Origin: Chloroflexota bacterium
GTDB taxonomy: Bacteria; Chloroflexota; Dehalococcoidia; Lucifugimonadales; Lucifugimonadaceae
Assembly: GCA_029262735.1 (NCBI GenBank)
Contig: JAJCYY010000007.1
Span: forward strand, 1 to 64,000
Direction of reading: 5' to 3'
Length of the DNA: 64,000 nucleotides
Below, piece by piece: positions 27,373 through 35,654 of the stretch (its first letter is position 1; every line of letters begins with the position of its first letter). The notes beneath the pieces were generated by a model. The model was not told the DNA's origin and made no database searches. It saw nothing but the letters and a program-made list of their open reading frames with translations. The position numbers were made by a program, and so were the translations under genes.

Positions 27373-29349
27373 TCAGTCAGTGGCCGCTATTCGGGGCGGA
27401 AGCCATCTACTGAATCCGAGTCGCTGATAAAGCCTGAATGGCAAGTCATAGATCGTTTCGTCGATGGCCAGGCGGATGAGCAACGGCTTCATGAGCGGTC
27501 CTGAGAATATGTACGCCACCGCGCCGAACCCCGGAATCGCTCCCCAGATCAGCACAATTGGATTGTGTACCTTCAGGCCGCCTGAAGTCGACTTTCGGCC
27601 TCGGAAGCGCACCGCTTCGTCAACTGCGCGCACCATGAAGATCAACGTCCACAGGAAACGGGCGATGCTGCCGAATGGGAAGCGAAGGACAGCGCTGATC
27701 ACAAGGTGCGCGCCGAGATGACTCATCGCAATCTGTACGTCGGGGCTGGCCAACTGCGCCCTCAGTTCATCTGCTTGCGTCGACTCAATCCTCCCCTCGG
27801 CCTCCCACCGTTTTATCCCGTCCTCCATATGTCGCGATGCCTGCTGCTGTGCTGAGGCCATGCCACGGCGAGCCGCTGCCAGGTCGGCACGGATGTTCAG
27901 CGTCCGGTAGATGATGCGCACGGTACGGCCCCAGATACGAGGCTCGCTCGAGTGCCATTTGTTGTATGCCGCCTCACCCTTCTCCACTGCATCTTGCAGC
28001 TCAACGTGCCCGTCTTCGCCAAGCTGCCTGCGAAGGTCCGATTCGCGTTCAGCCATGAACTGGCGCAACTTCTCGAAATCCATGTCATCGAACACCGGCA
28101 GAGAGCCGTGTCTGAACGAAGCGCGCATCTGTGCCGACGAGGGAAATGGAGTCACAAAGCCCGATTCCATGTCCACGATCACGAAGTCGCCATCCTCACG
28201 CCGGATCAGGTTCGTGTGGGCGTGCGGGTTGTGCGGGTTGAGCTGCCATCCGGGCAGACCGGCTTCGTCGAACAGCACCTCGACCTGTGACAGGAAGTCC
28301 CACGCCTCGATGTTGCTCTCGGCCTCCCGCCCCGGCACGTACTCGGTCACAAGCGCGGCCTTGCCGTCGGTCCAGCGAACGTCGGTGATGTCGGCGACCA
28401 GGTCCTTTCCGTAGCGATAGCGCGTCAGCAGGCCGGCTATCCGCCGCCTGTAAATTGCAGCTTCTATGGCTGCGACATCGTCCTTGTATGGAAATGCGTC
28501 CTGGAACGACGCCCAATAGAGCAGCCTCATCAGGATCGGCGGATCGAAGTACTTCGTAGCGGTGCCCTTTGAAGGTTCGATTACCACCGCACTGCCATAA
28601 GACCCTGCGATGACGGCGTCAGCAGAGTCCGGCTCTGGAACATCGATGCCAACACGCGGCGGTGTGACCCAGCGCATCGCTTCGAGCCGGTGATAGACCG
28701 GAACAAATATCAGCGGTCCAATCAGGCCAAGCAGGTATCCACCGAGGATGTCGCTGGGCCAGTGCGCCTCCTGCACAACCCGGCCGACGCTGACCGAAAA
28801 TATGACGAATAGAGCCGCTGCTGCGATGAGGGCTATGAGCGCCGGGTGGGCTCGACGGAGATAGGCGACATAGACGAACAGGATGCCAGCGGAGACAACG
28901 TATGCGACGTGGCCACTTGGGAATGAGAGCGTCGTGCTGGACGGGTCCGGTCGCGCCACGCCTGCGAGGTGGCTCAGCCCGAATCCTGCCAGCAGGTCCG
29001 CTGCTCCAATTGCGACCAGTGTTATCGCAAACGCGACGGCGTTGTTGGCCTTGCTGATGATCGGCGCCACCACGACGCTGGCAGCCATTGCGATAATTGC
29101 CCAGCGCGCGCCCGTGACGGCTGTTATGAGGTCGTACCAATCGTCCAGGAAACTCTCTTCGCCCCACTCAACGATGTCTGCGAGAAGTCGCCTGTCCGGT
29201 TCAGATTCCGGGTTCGCACGGATGAGGGCTGCGAGCGTAATCAGCGCCACCGCAAGCGTTACGGTCGCGGCCATCCAGAGCAACCGACCTTTGCGGCCGG
29301 GGTTCAGTGGCCGAAACGGCCTGCTGCGGGTCTCATGGGATGAGCTCAT
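27373..29349 (-). CDS. PAP2 phosphatase fused to a protein-kinase-like domain
   Basis: A 658-residue protein. Residues 1-230 form a membrane PAP2 (phosphatidic acid phosphatase type 2) domain with about six helices. Its motifs are SFPSGHVAYV and RVVQEAHWPSDILGG, the conserved H and H-x3-D pieces. Residues 245-430 look like an atypical kinase: GSYGSAVVIEPSKGTATKYF (glycine loop and lysine), ALVTEYVPG, NPHAHTNLI (catalytic loop) and FVIVDMESG in place of DFG. The C-terminus has further hydrophobic segments. It may act on lipid-linked or polyprenyl phosphates, with the kinase half on the cytosolic side. ATG 29349 is preferred over TTG 29355. Confidence 0.75.
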   Translation of the reverse strand: MSSSHETRSRPFRPLNPGRKGRLLWMAATVTLAVALITLAALIRANPESEPDRRLLADIVEWGEESFLDDWYDLITAVTGARWAIIAMAASVVVAPIISKANNAVAFAITLVAIGAADLLAGFGLSHLAGVARPDPSSTTLSFPSGHVAYVVSAGILFVYVAYLRRAHPALIALIAAAALFVIFSVSVGRVVQEAHWPSDILGGYLLGLIGPLIFVPVYHRLEAMRWVTPPRVGIDVPEPDSADAVIAGSYGSAVVIEPSKGTATKYFDPPILMRLLYWASFQDAFPYKDDVAAIEAAIYRRRIAGLLTRYRYGKDLVADITDVRWTDGKAALVTEYVPGREAESNIEAWDFLSQVEVLFDEAGLPGWQLNPHNPHAHTNLIRREDGDFVIVDMESGFVTPFPSSAQMRASFRHGSLPVFDDMDFEKLRQFMAERESDLRRQLGEDGHVELQDAVEKGEAAYNKWHSSEPRIWGRTVRIIYRTLNIRADLAAARRGMASAQQQASRHMEDGIKRWEAEGRIESTQADELRAQLASPDVQIAMSHLGAHLVISAVLRFPFGSIARFLWTLIFMVRAVDEAVRFRGRKSTSGGLKVHNPIVLIWGAIPGFGAVAYIFSGPLMKPLLIRLAIDETIYDLPFRLYQRLGFSRWLPPRIAATD

Positions 29350-29399
29350 GTTCAAACGGCACCGTGCCTGGTATTCAGAGTGAAGAACTTGAGTCTGAA

Positions 29400-30599
29400 T
29401 TACCTCATTGGTTGGAGGACCAGGACGTAATTGTCCGTGCCCAGGACGTTAGTGAATAGCCTTTCGCCTGCCGAATCAACCAGAATGCCGCTGAACTCGT
29501 TGCGCGGGCTGTTCAAGGTGGCCACGAGCTCAACATCGATGGCTCGTCCCAGCGGATCACCGGCGCGTGCAAACCAGAGCTGGTTTTTCCGGCCTCGATA
29601 GCGCGAAAGAGTTATGTTTTCGGCTATGTACAGATTGCCATCCTGATCGCTCGCCAGGTTGTCTGGGCCTGAGAGATCAGGGGCGTTCGTGTCGGCGCTG
29701 GCGAACAGACCGACCGACGTGATATTGGGATCGCTCAGATCGATACTGATCACTTCGTTGGTGGTTGTGAGAGCCACATAGAGAGTGTTGCCAACGATCT
29801 CGATATCCTCCGGCCGCCCAAATCCTGTGAGGCTTGCGGTTGATTCCGGCTCCCATCGTGCGACGACCCGTCCGGTTTTAAGATCTGTGACGCGCTCGTC
29901 TGCAACGAGCACATCGAGCGTGCCGGACTCAAGCGACCGGGGAGTAAGCGGTGAGTCGGGACGGAAACGGTAGATTCCACCGTCTGGCACTTCGTTTACA
30001 CCGTACAGATTGCCCTGAGTGTCGAACGCCAGCCCCTCGTTTCGACGCTTGCCGAAAGCGGGCCGTTCGACGAATCTCACTTCGTCCGGGCGCGACAGCG
30101 GGTTCAGTATTTCGTAAAGCCTTCCGCCCGTAGCCTCTTCGCTCACCAGGAGCGTGTCCCACGGCGTCCACAACAGCCCGTCCAGGTTAGTGAAGTCGTG
30201 GTCCCGGTAGTCGATGATGATGTCCGTCTCGCCGGATACAAGATCGATTCGAGTCACGCCGGACTGCGCGCCTGCCTCGTGCGAGGTGAACAGGTAGCGT
30301 TCCGAAGGATCGAGCATGTTCATGTCACTCTTTGGCAGAAACGCCACCTTTTCACCGGTGATTCCATTGATCGCCAGCAGATCGGATTCAGCAGGCGAGA
30401 TTAGAATCCTGTAGCCGCGTTCGCCTTCGGTCGTAATCACAGGCAACTGAGCCGCTCCCCAGCTGTTGAGAACCCAGCCCGCCCAGAAGAGCGTTCCACC
30501 GAACAGCGCAAGGAATGTTCCGGAGACCACCACGACGGCGACTCGTTTTAACGTGATCCAGCCTGTAAACGAGCGGCTTTGTCTTGTACTCACAGCCAT
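29400..30599 (-). CDS. Membrane-anchored SMP-30/NHL-type beta-propeller protein
   Basis: A 399-residue protein with one N-terminal membrane anchor (VAVVVVSGTFLALFGGTLFWAGWVL) and a long extracytoplasmic part. That part is built of beta-propeller blades such as GLLWTPWDTLLVSEEATGGRLYEI, GLAFDTQGNLYGVNEVPDGGIYRF and NLASDQDGNLYIAENITLSRY. These resemble gluconolactonase/SMP-30 and strictosidine-synthase-like folds. Metal ligands of true lactonases cannot be confirmed. It lies 45 bases upstream of the PAP2-kinase gene on the same strand and may be co-transcribed with it. Confidence 0.7.
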   Translation of the reverse strand: MAVSTRQSRSFTGWITLKRVAVVVVSGTFLALFGGTLFWAGWVLNSWGAAQLPVITTEGERGYRILISPAESDLLAINGITGEKVAFLPKSDMNMLDPSERYLFTSHEAGAQSGVTRIDLVSGETDIIIDYRDHDFTNLDGLLWTPWDTLLVSEEATGGRLYEILNPLSRPDEVRFVERPAFGKRRNEGLAFDTQGNLYGVNEVPDGGIYRFRPDSPLTPRSLESGTLDVLVADERVTDLKTGRVVARWEPESTASLTGFGRPEDIEIVGNTLYVALTTTNEVISIDLSDPNITSVGLFASADTNAPDLSGPDNLASDQDGNLYIAENITLSRYRGRKNQLWFARAGDPLGRAIDVELVATLNSPRNEFSGILVDSAGERLFTNVLGTDNYVLVLQPMR

Positions 30600-30721
30600 T
30601 GAACCGAGTACTCCTTAGTATCCGATTCTCGCCCTTCCAGCCTCAGCGACGCCCCAGGTCGCGTGAGATTAGCGCGATAACGCAAGGTCTTCGCCGGTTC
30701 TCTCCGCGATAGAGTTGACGT

Positions 30722-31270
30722 ATGTCAGAGTTGCCCGTCTCTCCCAACATGTTTCCGCCCGGACTCGCGGTGCGGCGAGTGGCGCCGACCGACAACGAGG
30801 CTGTGCGAGAGCTATTCATCGCATGCCAGAACGAGCTTTTGCCTGCGGACGCGGAGCGTGAGCTGCGAATCCGATTGAAGAGCTACACGGATTCGAGCCT
30901 GATGGACGACCTGTCAAAGCCGTCTGCTTACTATCTGAAGGCGAACCGGCACCTGTGGGTGCTTGAGTCGCAAGAGCATGAGATTGTGGCGATGGCAGCG
31001 GTGGATGCAGCCGAAGATGCGCCCGGTGTCGCCCTGCTGAGGAGGCTCTGCGTGAGCATGGAGTTCAGACGCAAAGGGGTTGCGACACTGCTATCACGAC
31101 GGGCGGAGCAGTGGGCGGCACGGCGCGGCTACTCGGCGATGCGCCTCTACGTGACGGAGTTGCAGTCTGGCGCTCAGAGTTTATTCACTAAACTTGAGTA
31201 TGCTGAAATAAGACAGGAAGACTCCGGTCCAATCACCGTCATCGAGATGGAGAAGGCCCTGGCAGAGTAG
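30722..31270 (+). CDS. GNAT family N-acetyltransferase
   Basis: A 182-residue acetyltransferase. The acetyl-CoA loop is in RRLCVSMEFRRKGVATLL (R-R-x-G-x-A pattern) near residues 100-117, followed by RRGYSAMRLYVTE and the C-terminal strand ITVIEMEKAL. The N-terminal 60 residues read AVRRVAPTDNEAVRELF, as usual for the fold. The substrate is unknown. There is no ribosome site at ATG 30722; TAGAGT six bases upstream could be a -10, so the mRNA may be leaderless. The stop is two bases before the VLRF1 gene, so the two are very likely co-transcribed. Confidence 0.85.
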   Translation: MSELPVSPNMFPPGLAVRRVAPTDNEAVRELFIACQNELLPADAERELRIRLKSYTDSSLMDDLSKPSAYYLKANRHLWVLESQEHEIVAMAAVDAAEDAPGVALLRRLCVSMEFRRKGVATLLSRRAEQWAARRGYSAMRLYVTELQSGAQSLFTKLEYAEIRQEDSGPITVIEMEKALAE

Positions 31271-31272
31271 TT

Positions 31273-32016
31273 ATGGCCGCCCACCAGCCCGTGCAGCAGA
31301 GACTTCTGTCCCGTAGCGCAGTGCTGGAGATGCTGGCCGACATGGAGATGGAGCCGGGCGCGACGTGGAGTATGCGGCTGACTGCACCGGGAGAGTGGCC
31401 GAACGCCCCGGATAGCCTGGACTGGGACTGGCTTCCTTCATCTGCGGTTGGGTCTGCCAGCGGGCTGGCTCTTTTTACCCGGGCCGTCTCGCCCGCTCAG
31501 CCTGAGCCGCTCTTTGCGCTTGCCCCGCCGTTCCCGATCACGGAGTACGGCGACTTTCCTGATTTCAAGAAGCTGGAAGAGTTGCTCAAGCGCCAGTGGA
31601 CCGTCGCCATCATTCTGCTCCGGCTCGGCAGGTATTCGTTCGGTATCGCAAAGGACGAACAGCTGGGAGTTCACAAGTCGGGCGGACGTCATGTGAAGAA
31701 CCGCCAGCGCAAGGGCGGTCAGTCTGCGAGCCGTTTCGTGCGGAATCGCGAGAAGGCGATTCAGCAGCTATTCGATGCCGTCGCCGAGGTAGCGCGCTCA
31801 AGAATTGCCGAGCACGAGGGTCGCGTGGACTGGCTGGCGTTTGGCGGAGACCGGAACGTGATCTTGCAGTTCATGAAGCGGCTGACTCTGCCGGACGGGT
31901 TGACCGATCGTGTTGCGCCGTGGCGAGTGCCTGTGGAGCGGCCGGGTATTGGCGAGCTTGAACGGGCTGTCACATCGGCATGGTCATGCCGACTGTGGGA
32001 GAGGCCGGCGGAGTAA
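31273..32016 (+). CDS. VLRF1 / Vms1-ANKZF1 family peptidyl-tRNA hydrolase-like protein
   Basis: A 247-residue protein. The key stretch, near residues 135-160, reads GGRHVKNRQRKGGQSASR and continues FVRNREKAIQQLF. It carries the RQRKGGQSAxR signature of the Vms1-like release factor (VLRF1) domain, with its catalytic glutamine. Eukaryotic Vms1/ANKZF1 cut nascent chains from tRNA on stalled 60S subunits. Bacterial relatives are predicted to do the same or to act in translation rescue. The N-terminal ~100 residues are less distinctive. There is no zinc finger or ankyrin part. The stop of the GNAT gene is two bases upstream, and the start has no clear ribosome site of its own, which suggests coupling. 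Confidence 0.8.
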   Translation: MAAHQPVQQRLLSRSAVLEMLADMEMEPGATWSMRLTAPGEWPNAPDSLDWDWLPSSAVGSASGLALFTRAVSPAQPEPLFALAPPFPITEYGDFPDFKKLEELLKRQWTVAIILLRLGRYSFGIAKDEQLGVHKSGGRHVKNRQRKGGQSASRFVRNREKAIQQLFDAVAEVARSRIAEHEGRVDWLAFGGDRNVILQFMKRLTLPDGLTDRVAPWRVPVERPGIGELERAVTSAWSCRLWERPAE

Positions 32017-32077
32017 AGAGAGTCGGTAGGCGAGACTGTCATGCTCTGGTTCTGCAAACGGGCCCTCGATTGCGGCC

Positions 32078-32854
32078 TTAATCGAGTAGTTCCCGAAGTG
32101 ACAGATCATCGATGTAGAGGGTGGCCGACTCGCCTGGTTCCAGCGCCGCGCTATTTTCTGGGACCGCCAGCGTTATTTCGATGATCGCAAAATTTCCTCG
32201 CTCACTCGGAAATAAGCGGAATTCAAACTGTGTCCAATCAGTGGCCGTGACGGGTCTCTGACCCGGCCCGCCCGCATTTAATCTTGAATCATCGCCCTGA
32301 TTACTGAAGAAGTGGAAGTTTGCAAAAAGGGTCGCGATCTTATCCGTTTTCAGGTAAGCCGAGAGCGTGTACGTAGCAGCGGGATCCAGCGCAATCTTAT
32401 CGACGGCCATGATCCGTACCCAGGGCAGGCCGGGCGGTGAGGTGATTTTCAGCGATCGCGTGCCGCCATGTGGACCCTCGGTTGACCACTGGACAGTCTG
32501 TTGGTCAATAACAACAGGGGTCTCCCATCCCGTTGCATCCGGGGCTCCGTCTTCAAAGCCTCCGTTGATGATCAGTTCGGGACCTAGCACCGGCGTTGGT
32601 GTGGGTGTGGGTGTCGGCGTCGGCGTGACGGTCGCCGTGGCGGTCGGGATTGGCGAAGGCGTCGATACTGGCCTGGCAGTGGCTGTAGAAGCAGCAGCTC
32701 TCACAGCCACCACTGTTGCTGAAGTTGATGGATCAGCGGTCGACACCGGTTCTGAAGAGCTTCCACACGCCACCGCTGCGCACGTCGAAATAGTGATGAG
32801 AGCCATGCCCAGTATTCTGTTTGGCAAGTATTGACCCCAGAAGCCGTCAAGCAT
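32078..32854 (-). CDS. Lipoprotein with Thr/Pro linker and CBM-like beta-sandwich
   Basis: A 258-residue protein. A signal peptide ends in a lipobox (CAAVACG, Cys near 30). A Thr/Pro/Ala linker with a (TP)n run follows, to about residue 92. The C-terminal domain starts ELIINGGFEDG and continues GWETPVV, TYTLSAYLKTDK and TLYIDDLSLREL, the usual layout of carbohydrate-binding modules of the CBM4/9/22 type. It probably binds a glycan at the cell surface; no catalytic domain is present. ATG 32806 (MALITIST) is an alternative start that keeps the signal. The linker's DNA is a GT-rich low-complexity repeat. Confidence 0.7.
   Translation of the reverse strand: MLDGFWGQYLPNRILGMALITISTCAAVACGSSSEPVSTADPSTSATVVAVRAAASTATARPVSTPSPIPTATATVTPTPTPTPTPTPVLGPELIINGGFEDGAPDATGWETPVVIDQQTVQWSTEGPHGGTRSLKITSPPGLPWVRIMAVDKIALDPAATYTLSAYLKTDKIATLFANFHFFSNQGDDSRLNAGGPGQRPVTATDWTQFEFRLFPSERGNFAIIEITLAVPENSAALEPGESATLYIDDLSLRELLD
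32589..32640. repeat. Low-complexity GGTGTG/GGCGTC repeat encoding (TP)n linker
   Basis: Runs of GGTGTGGGTGTGGGTGTCGG on the + strand encode alternating Thr and Pro on the - strand. A similar, less regular block lies near 12230-12380 in the CARDB lipoprotein gene. Confidence 0.7.
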
Positions 32855-33006
32855 TGCTAACCCTGCGAAGATTCAAAACGTACGGCGTCCAATTGGACGC
32901 TTTTCCGCTCCGCTACTATGCATTCTCTCCCCGCCGGGGGAGAAGAAACACGCTTCTAGCACCAGTCATCAATCTACTGGTCACCACTGGCATCGAGCGA
33001 AGAAAA

Positions 33007-33894
33007 CTATCTTCCGGCAGCCCTGAGCGCCCGCACCGAGGCGTCTGCGGATGCGATAAGTGTGTCTGGCTCGGGGTCACAGTCCGGCGTCCCGGCGGCA
33101 CCCATCGTCACGTTCAGCCCCCTTTCGTCCAGTATTGGCTTTAGCTTTTCCACGACCGATTGAGCACCCGCCAGGTCGGTCTCCGGCAGCATCAGCAGAA
33201 ACTCGTCACCGCCGAGCCTGCCGAGCATGTCGGCCGCGCGTGTGTATTCGTTCACCGACTTTGCCAGCTTCACCAGCAACACATCGCCCGCCGGATGCCC
33301 GTGTTCGTCATTGATCTGTTTCAGGCCGTCAACATCCATGTAGACGACGCTCAAGTTCCTGCCGTGACGCCGCGTGCGAGCAGACTCCATCTCCAGTTGT
33401 TCAAGAACTGCGGAGCGGCTCATGGCTCCTGTCAGTGAATCGGTGGCCGCACGCGTCTCCAATGTGCGGACCCTGTCTCGCGAGACGGCATCGATCGCAG
33501 GAGCAAGCTGCTCGATCACTCGTTCGACGTCGCTCACCAGCGAAGCATCGCCGTCTGTCGCGTTTCGTAGCGTCGCAGCGAGAGAGAGCAGGAGCGAAAG
33601 AGGCGCGTCTGCGCCGCCCTCATTTCCGAACCAGGGCGGTGTCGAGACAAGGGTGCGCAACCTGTCCTCGGACCCTGCTTCGAGCCACGATGAAAGCTGC
33701 TTCAGCATCATCTCGCCGTGGGCAGATATGTGCATCGCGGCTACATCGTCGAACTGCGCCGTTCGACGCCAGTCAAGCCGCAATTCGGTGGCTCGACCGG
33801 ATATCAGCCCTGATAGTCCCGGAACGCTCATCGGTAACATCGTCTGGCTAAAACTGCCCCGCCCCGGTCCACTGGCCGGTCCCGCTTGCCACAT
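33007..33894 (-). CDS. GGDEF-domain diguanylate cyclase
   Basis: The GGDEF domain fills the last ~165 residues: TRAATDSLTGAMSRSAVLEQL, NLSVVYMDVDGLKQINDEHG, then the active site RLGGDEFLLMLPETD. It should make cyclic di-GMP from GTP. The N-terminal ~120 residues are helical and give no recognised sensor; there are no transmembrane helices. The frame is open up to 34017, but that would overlap the divergent kinase gene and its promoter. ATG 33894 (295 residues) or ATG 33840 are more likely starts. No RxxD inhibitory site is obvious before GGDEF. Divergent from a histidine kinase, so the two may share control. Confidence 0.8.
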   Translation of the reverse strand: MWQAGPASGPGRGSFSQTMLPMSVPGLSGLISGRATELRLDWRRTAQFDDVAAMHISAHGEMMLKQLSSWLEAGSEDRLRTLVSTPPWFGNEGGADAPLSLLLSLAATLRNATDGDASLVSDVERVIEQLAPAIDAVSRDRVRTLETRAATDSLTGAMSRSAVLEQLEMESARTRRHGRNLSVVYMDVDGLKQINDEHGHPAGDVLLVKLAKSVNEYTRAADMLGRLGGDEFLLMLPETDLAGAQSVVEKLKPILDERGLNVTMGAAGTPDCDPEPDTLIASADASVRALRAAGR

Positions 33895-33935
33895 TCTCGC
33901 TGGCTGATCGCTGGTTTTGGTAACGTACGGCTGAC

Positions 33936-33941
33936 TATACT
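33936..33941 (+). promoter_or_regulatory. -10 element placing transcription start at the kinase ATG
   Basis: TATACT, nine bases before ATG 33951, would start transcription at or just before the start codon. No ribosome site lies between, so the mRNA would be leaderless or nearly so. The -35 region is poor (TGGTTT about 18 bases upstream). Confidence 0.45.
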
Positions 33942-33950
33942 CGTCCCAGT

Positions 33951-34868
33951 ATGCAGGCTCACAATACAATGACTTCAGATACCGCCAAACTTGAGACCTC
34001 GCAGACTGCACCGGCAATGAGCACTGTGAAACCCGGCGGCGCTACGCAGGACGGCACCGCGAGCGGGGCCGAAAACGGCCTCAGCATCGAGTTCCTCGCC
34101 AATCTTGCGCACCAGCTAAGGTCACCACTTTCATCGCTCAGGGTCTGGGTCGATCTACTTGGCGACCCTGGAGCTGTCGCCGGCCCGGACGACATGAAGC
34201 GGCTGATGGAGGGCATTGATCGAGCGACATCGAGGCTTGAGCGCCAGATCTCGGACGTGTTGGATGCCGGGTACCTTGAGACCGGAATGTTAAGCGTCGA
34301 GACCGATTCGATCGATGCGATGGAGCAGCTGATTGAGGCTGTTGCCGGTGCCGAACACGCAGCGCGCAGCCGACGCATCAGTTTCGATCTCAAGTTCGGT
34401 GATCAGCCGGTGACAATACTGGCGAATCCCGACCGCCTGCACCAGATCCTCTGCAACCTCATCTCCAACGCGGTCCGCTTCTCACCGGTTGGCGGCACAA
34501 TCACTCTCACGACCGGATCGACAGCCCGCATAGCCGGTGATTCCTCTGTTACGACCGTTCTTGAGCCGCGCTTCGAGGGCCAGGCGCACTACGTATGTAT
34601 CTCGGACACCGGGCCGGGCATTGCGCCGGGGCTTCATTCCGAGGTTTTCAAGCCGTTTCACAGGTCTGTGCCCTCGGGCACACGCGGCGGCGGTGGCTCG
34701 GGCCTCGGATTGGCGATCGCGATCGGCCTGCTGAAACTGCATCTTGGCGGCATGTGGCTTCGCAGCAGCGTCAACAACGGAGCCGAATTCGAATTTTCGC
34801 TTCCCTCAGTACCTGATGCAACGAAACTGGCGGAGCCGGTCGCACCCAGTGGAGCTGATCTCAATTGA
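33951..34868 (+). CDS. Soluble sensor histidine kinase
   Basis: A 305-residue kinase without membrane segments or a PAS domain. The phosphoacceptor is His54 in FLANLAHQLRSPLSSLRVW. The catalytic domain has the N-box LHQILCNLISNAVRFSP near 164, G1 VCISDTGPGIAPG near 215 and G2 GGGGSGLGLAIAIG near 245. Its first 40 residues are low-complexity and its input signal is unknown; it may sense through a partner. Its TGA stop overlaps the TTG start of the response regulator gene (TTGA), which implies coupled translation and a cognate pair. Confidence 0.88.
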   Translation: MQAHNTMTSDTAKLETSQTAPAMSTVKPGGATQDGTASGAENGLSIEFLANLAHQLRSPLSSLRVWVDLLGDPGAVAGPDDMKRLMEGIDRATSRLERQISDVLDAGYLETGMLSVETDSIDAMEQLIEAVAGAEHAARSRRISFDLKFGDQPVTILANPDRLHQILCNLISNAVRFSPVGGTITLTTGSTARIAGDSSVTTVLEPRFEGQAHYVCISDTGPGIAPGLHSEVFKPFHRSVPSGTRGGGGSGLGLAIAIGLLKLHLGGMWLRSSVNNGAEFEFSLPSVPDATKLAEPVAPSGADLN

Positions 34869-35575
34869 AGGTCCTGGCTGTGGACGACGACCCGGACATC
34901 ATCGAGGCGGTGGGCATCTGCTTCGCGCTCCGCTGGCCTGAGGTTGAGCTTGTGCAGGCGCCGGATGGCAACACGGCGCTCAAGCAGTTCGAGGCTGAGA
35001 AGCCCGACGTTGTGATCCTCGACATCGGCCTGCCTGACATCAGCGGCCTGGATGTGTGCCGCAGGCTCAGAGAGGTGACGGAGGTGCCAATCATCATGCT
35101 CACGGCCCGCGATAGCGAGCTGGACATGGTGCACGGCCTGGAGACCGGGGCTGACGACTACATTACGAAGCCGTTCAGCCATCTTGAGCTGCTGGCACGA
35201 ATTAAGGCGGTCTTACGGCGAGCTTCGGTCGGCACGCTCAGTTCAAACGAAGCGCCGTATGTCGATGGACCGTTCAGATTCGATTTCGCAGATCACACCG
35301 TCGCCTTCAACGATACGAAGATCCCGCTCACGCCGACCGAGTACAACCTGCTGTATCACCTGACGAAGAATCACCCGAACGTGGTGCAGCATCGAACTCT
35401 GCTGGCGAAGGTCTGGGGCCGTGAGTATGTCGACGAGACGGAATACCTGAAGGTGCATGTGCAGCGCATCCGTGCCAAGTTTGCGGCGGTGAGTCCTGAG
35501 GTTGATCCGATCGAGACGGAGCGTGGCGTTGGATATCGCCTGAACTTACGCCAGACTGCGGACGCCGAGGCTTAG
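34865..35575 (+). CDS. OmpR/PhoB family response regulator
   Basis: A 236-residue regulator starting at TTG within the TTGA overlap. The receiver domain has the acidic pair in AVDDDPD (residues 7-9), phosphoacceptor Asp53 in VILDIGLPD, Thr80 in IIMLTARD and Lys102 in YITKPF. The C-terminal winged helix has LTPTEYNLLYHLTKNH, HRTLLAKVWGREY and VHVQRIRAKF, followed by GVGYRLN. Partner of the upstream kinase. The targets are unknown. Confidence 0.92.
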   Translation: MKVLAVDDDPDIIEAVGICFALRWPEVELVQAPDGNTALKQFEAEKPDVVILDIGLPDISGLDVCRRLREVTEVPIIMLTARDSELDMVHGLETGADDYITKPFSHLELLARIKAVLRRASVGTLSSNEAPYVDGPFRFDFADHTVAFNDTKIPLTPTEYNLLYHLTKNHPNVVQHRTLLAKVWGREYVDETEYLKVHVQRIRAKFAAVSPEVDPIETERGVGYRLNLRQTADAEA

Positions 35576-35654
35576 TGGTCGGGCTCGATTTTGGCTATCC
35601 ACATTTTCTTTAGCGGCCCTTCACCAATGTCCGGCAGCGTGAGACGAGCCTGAA

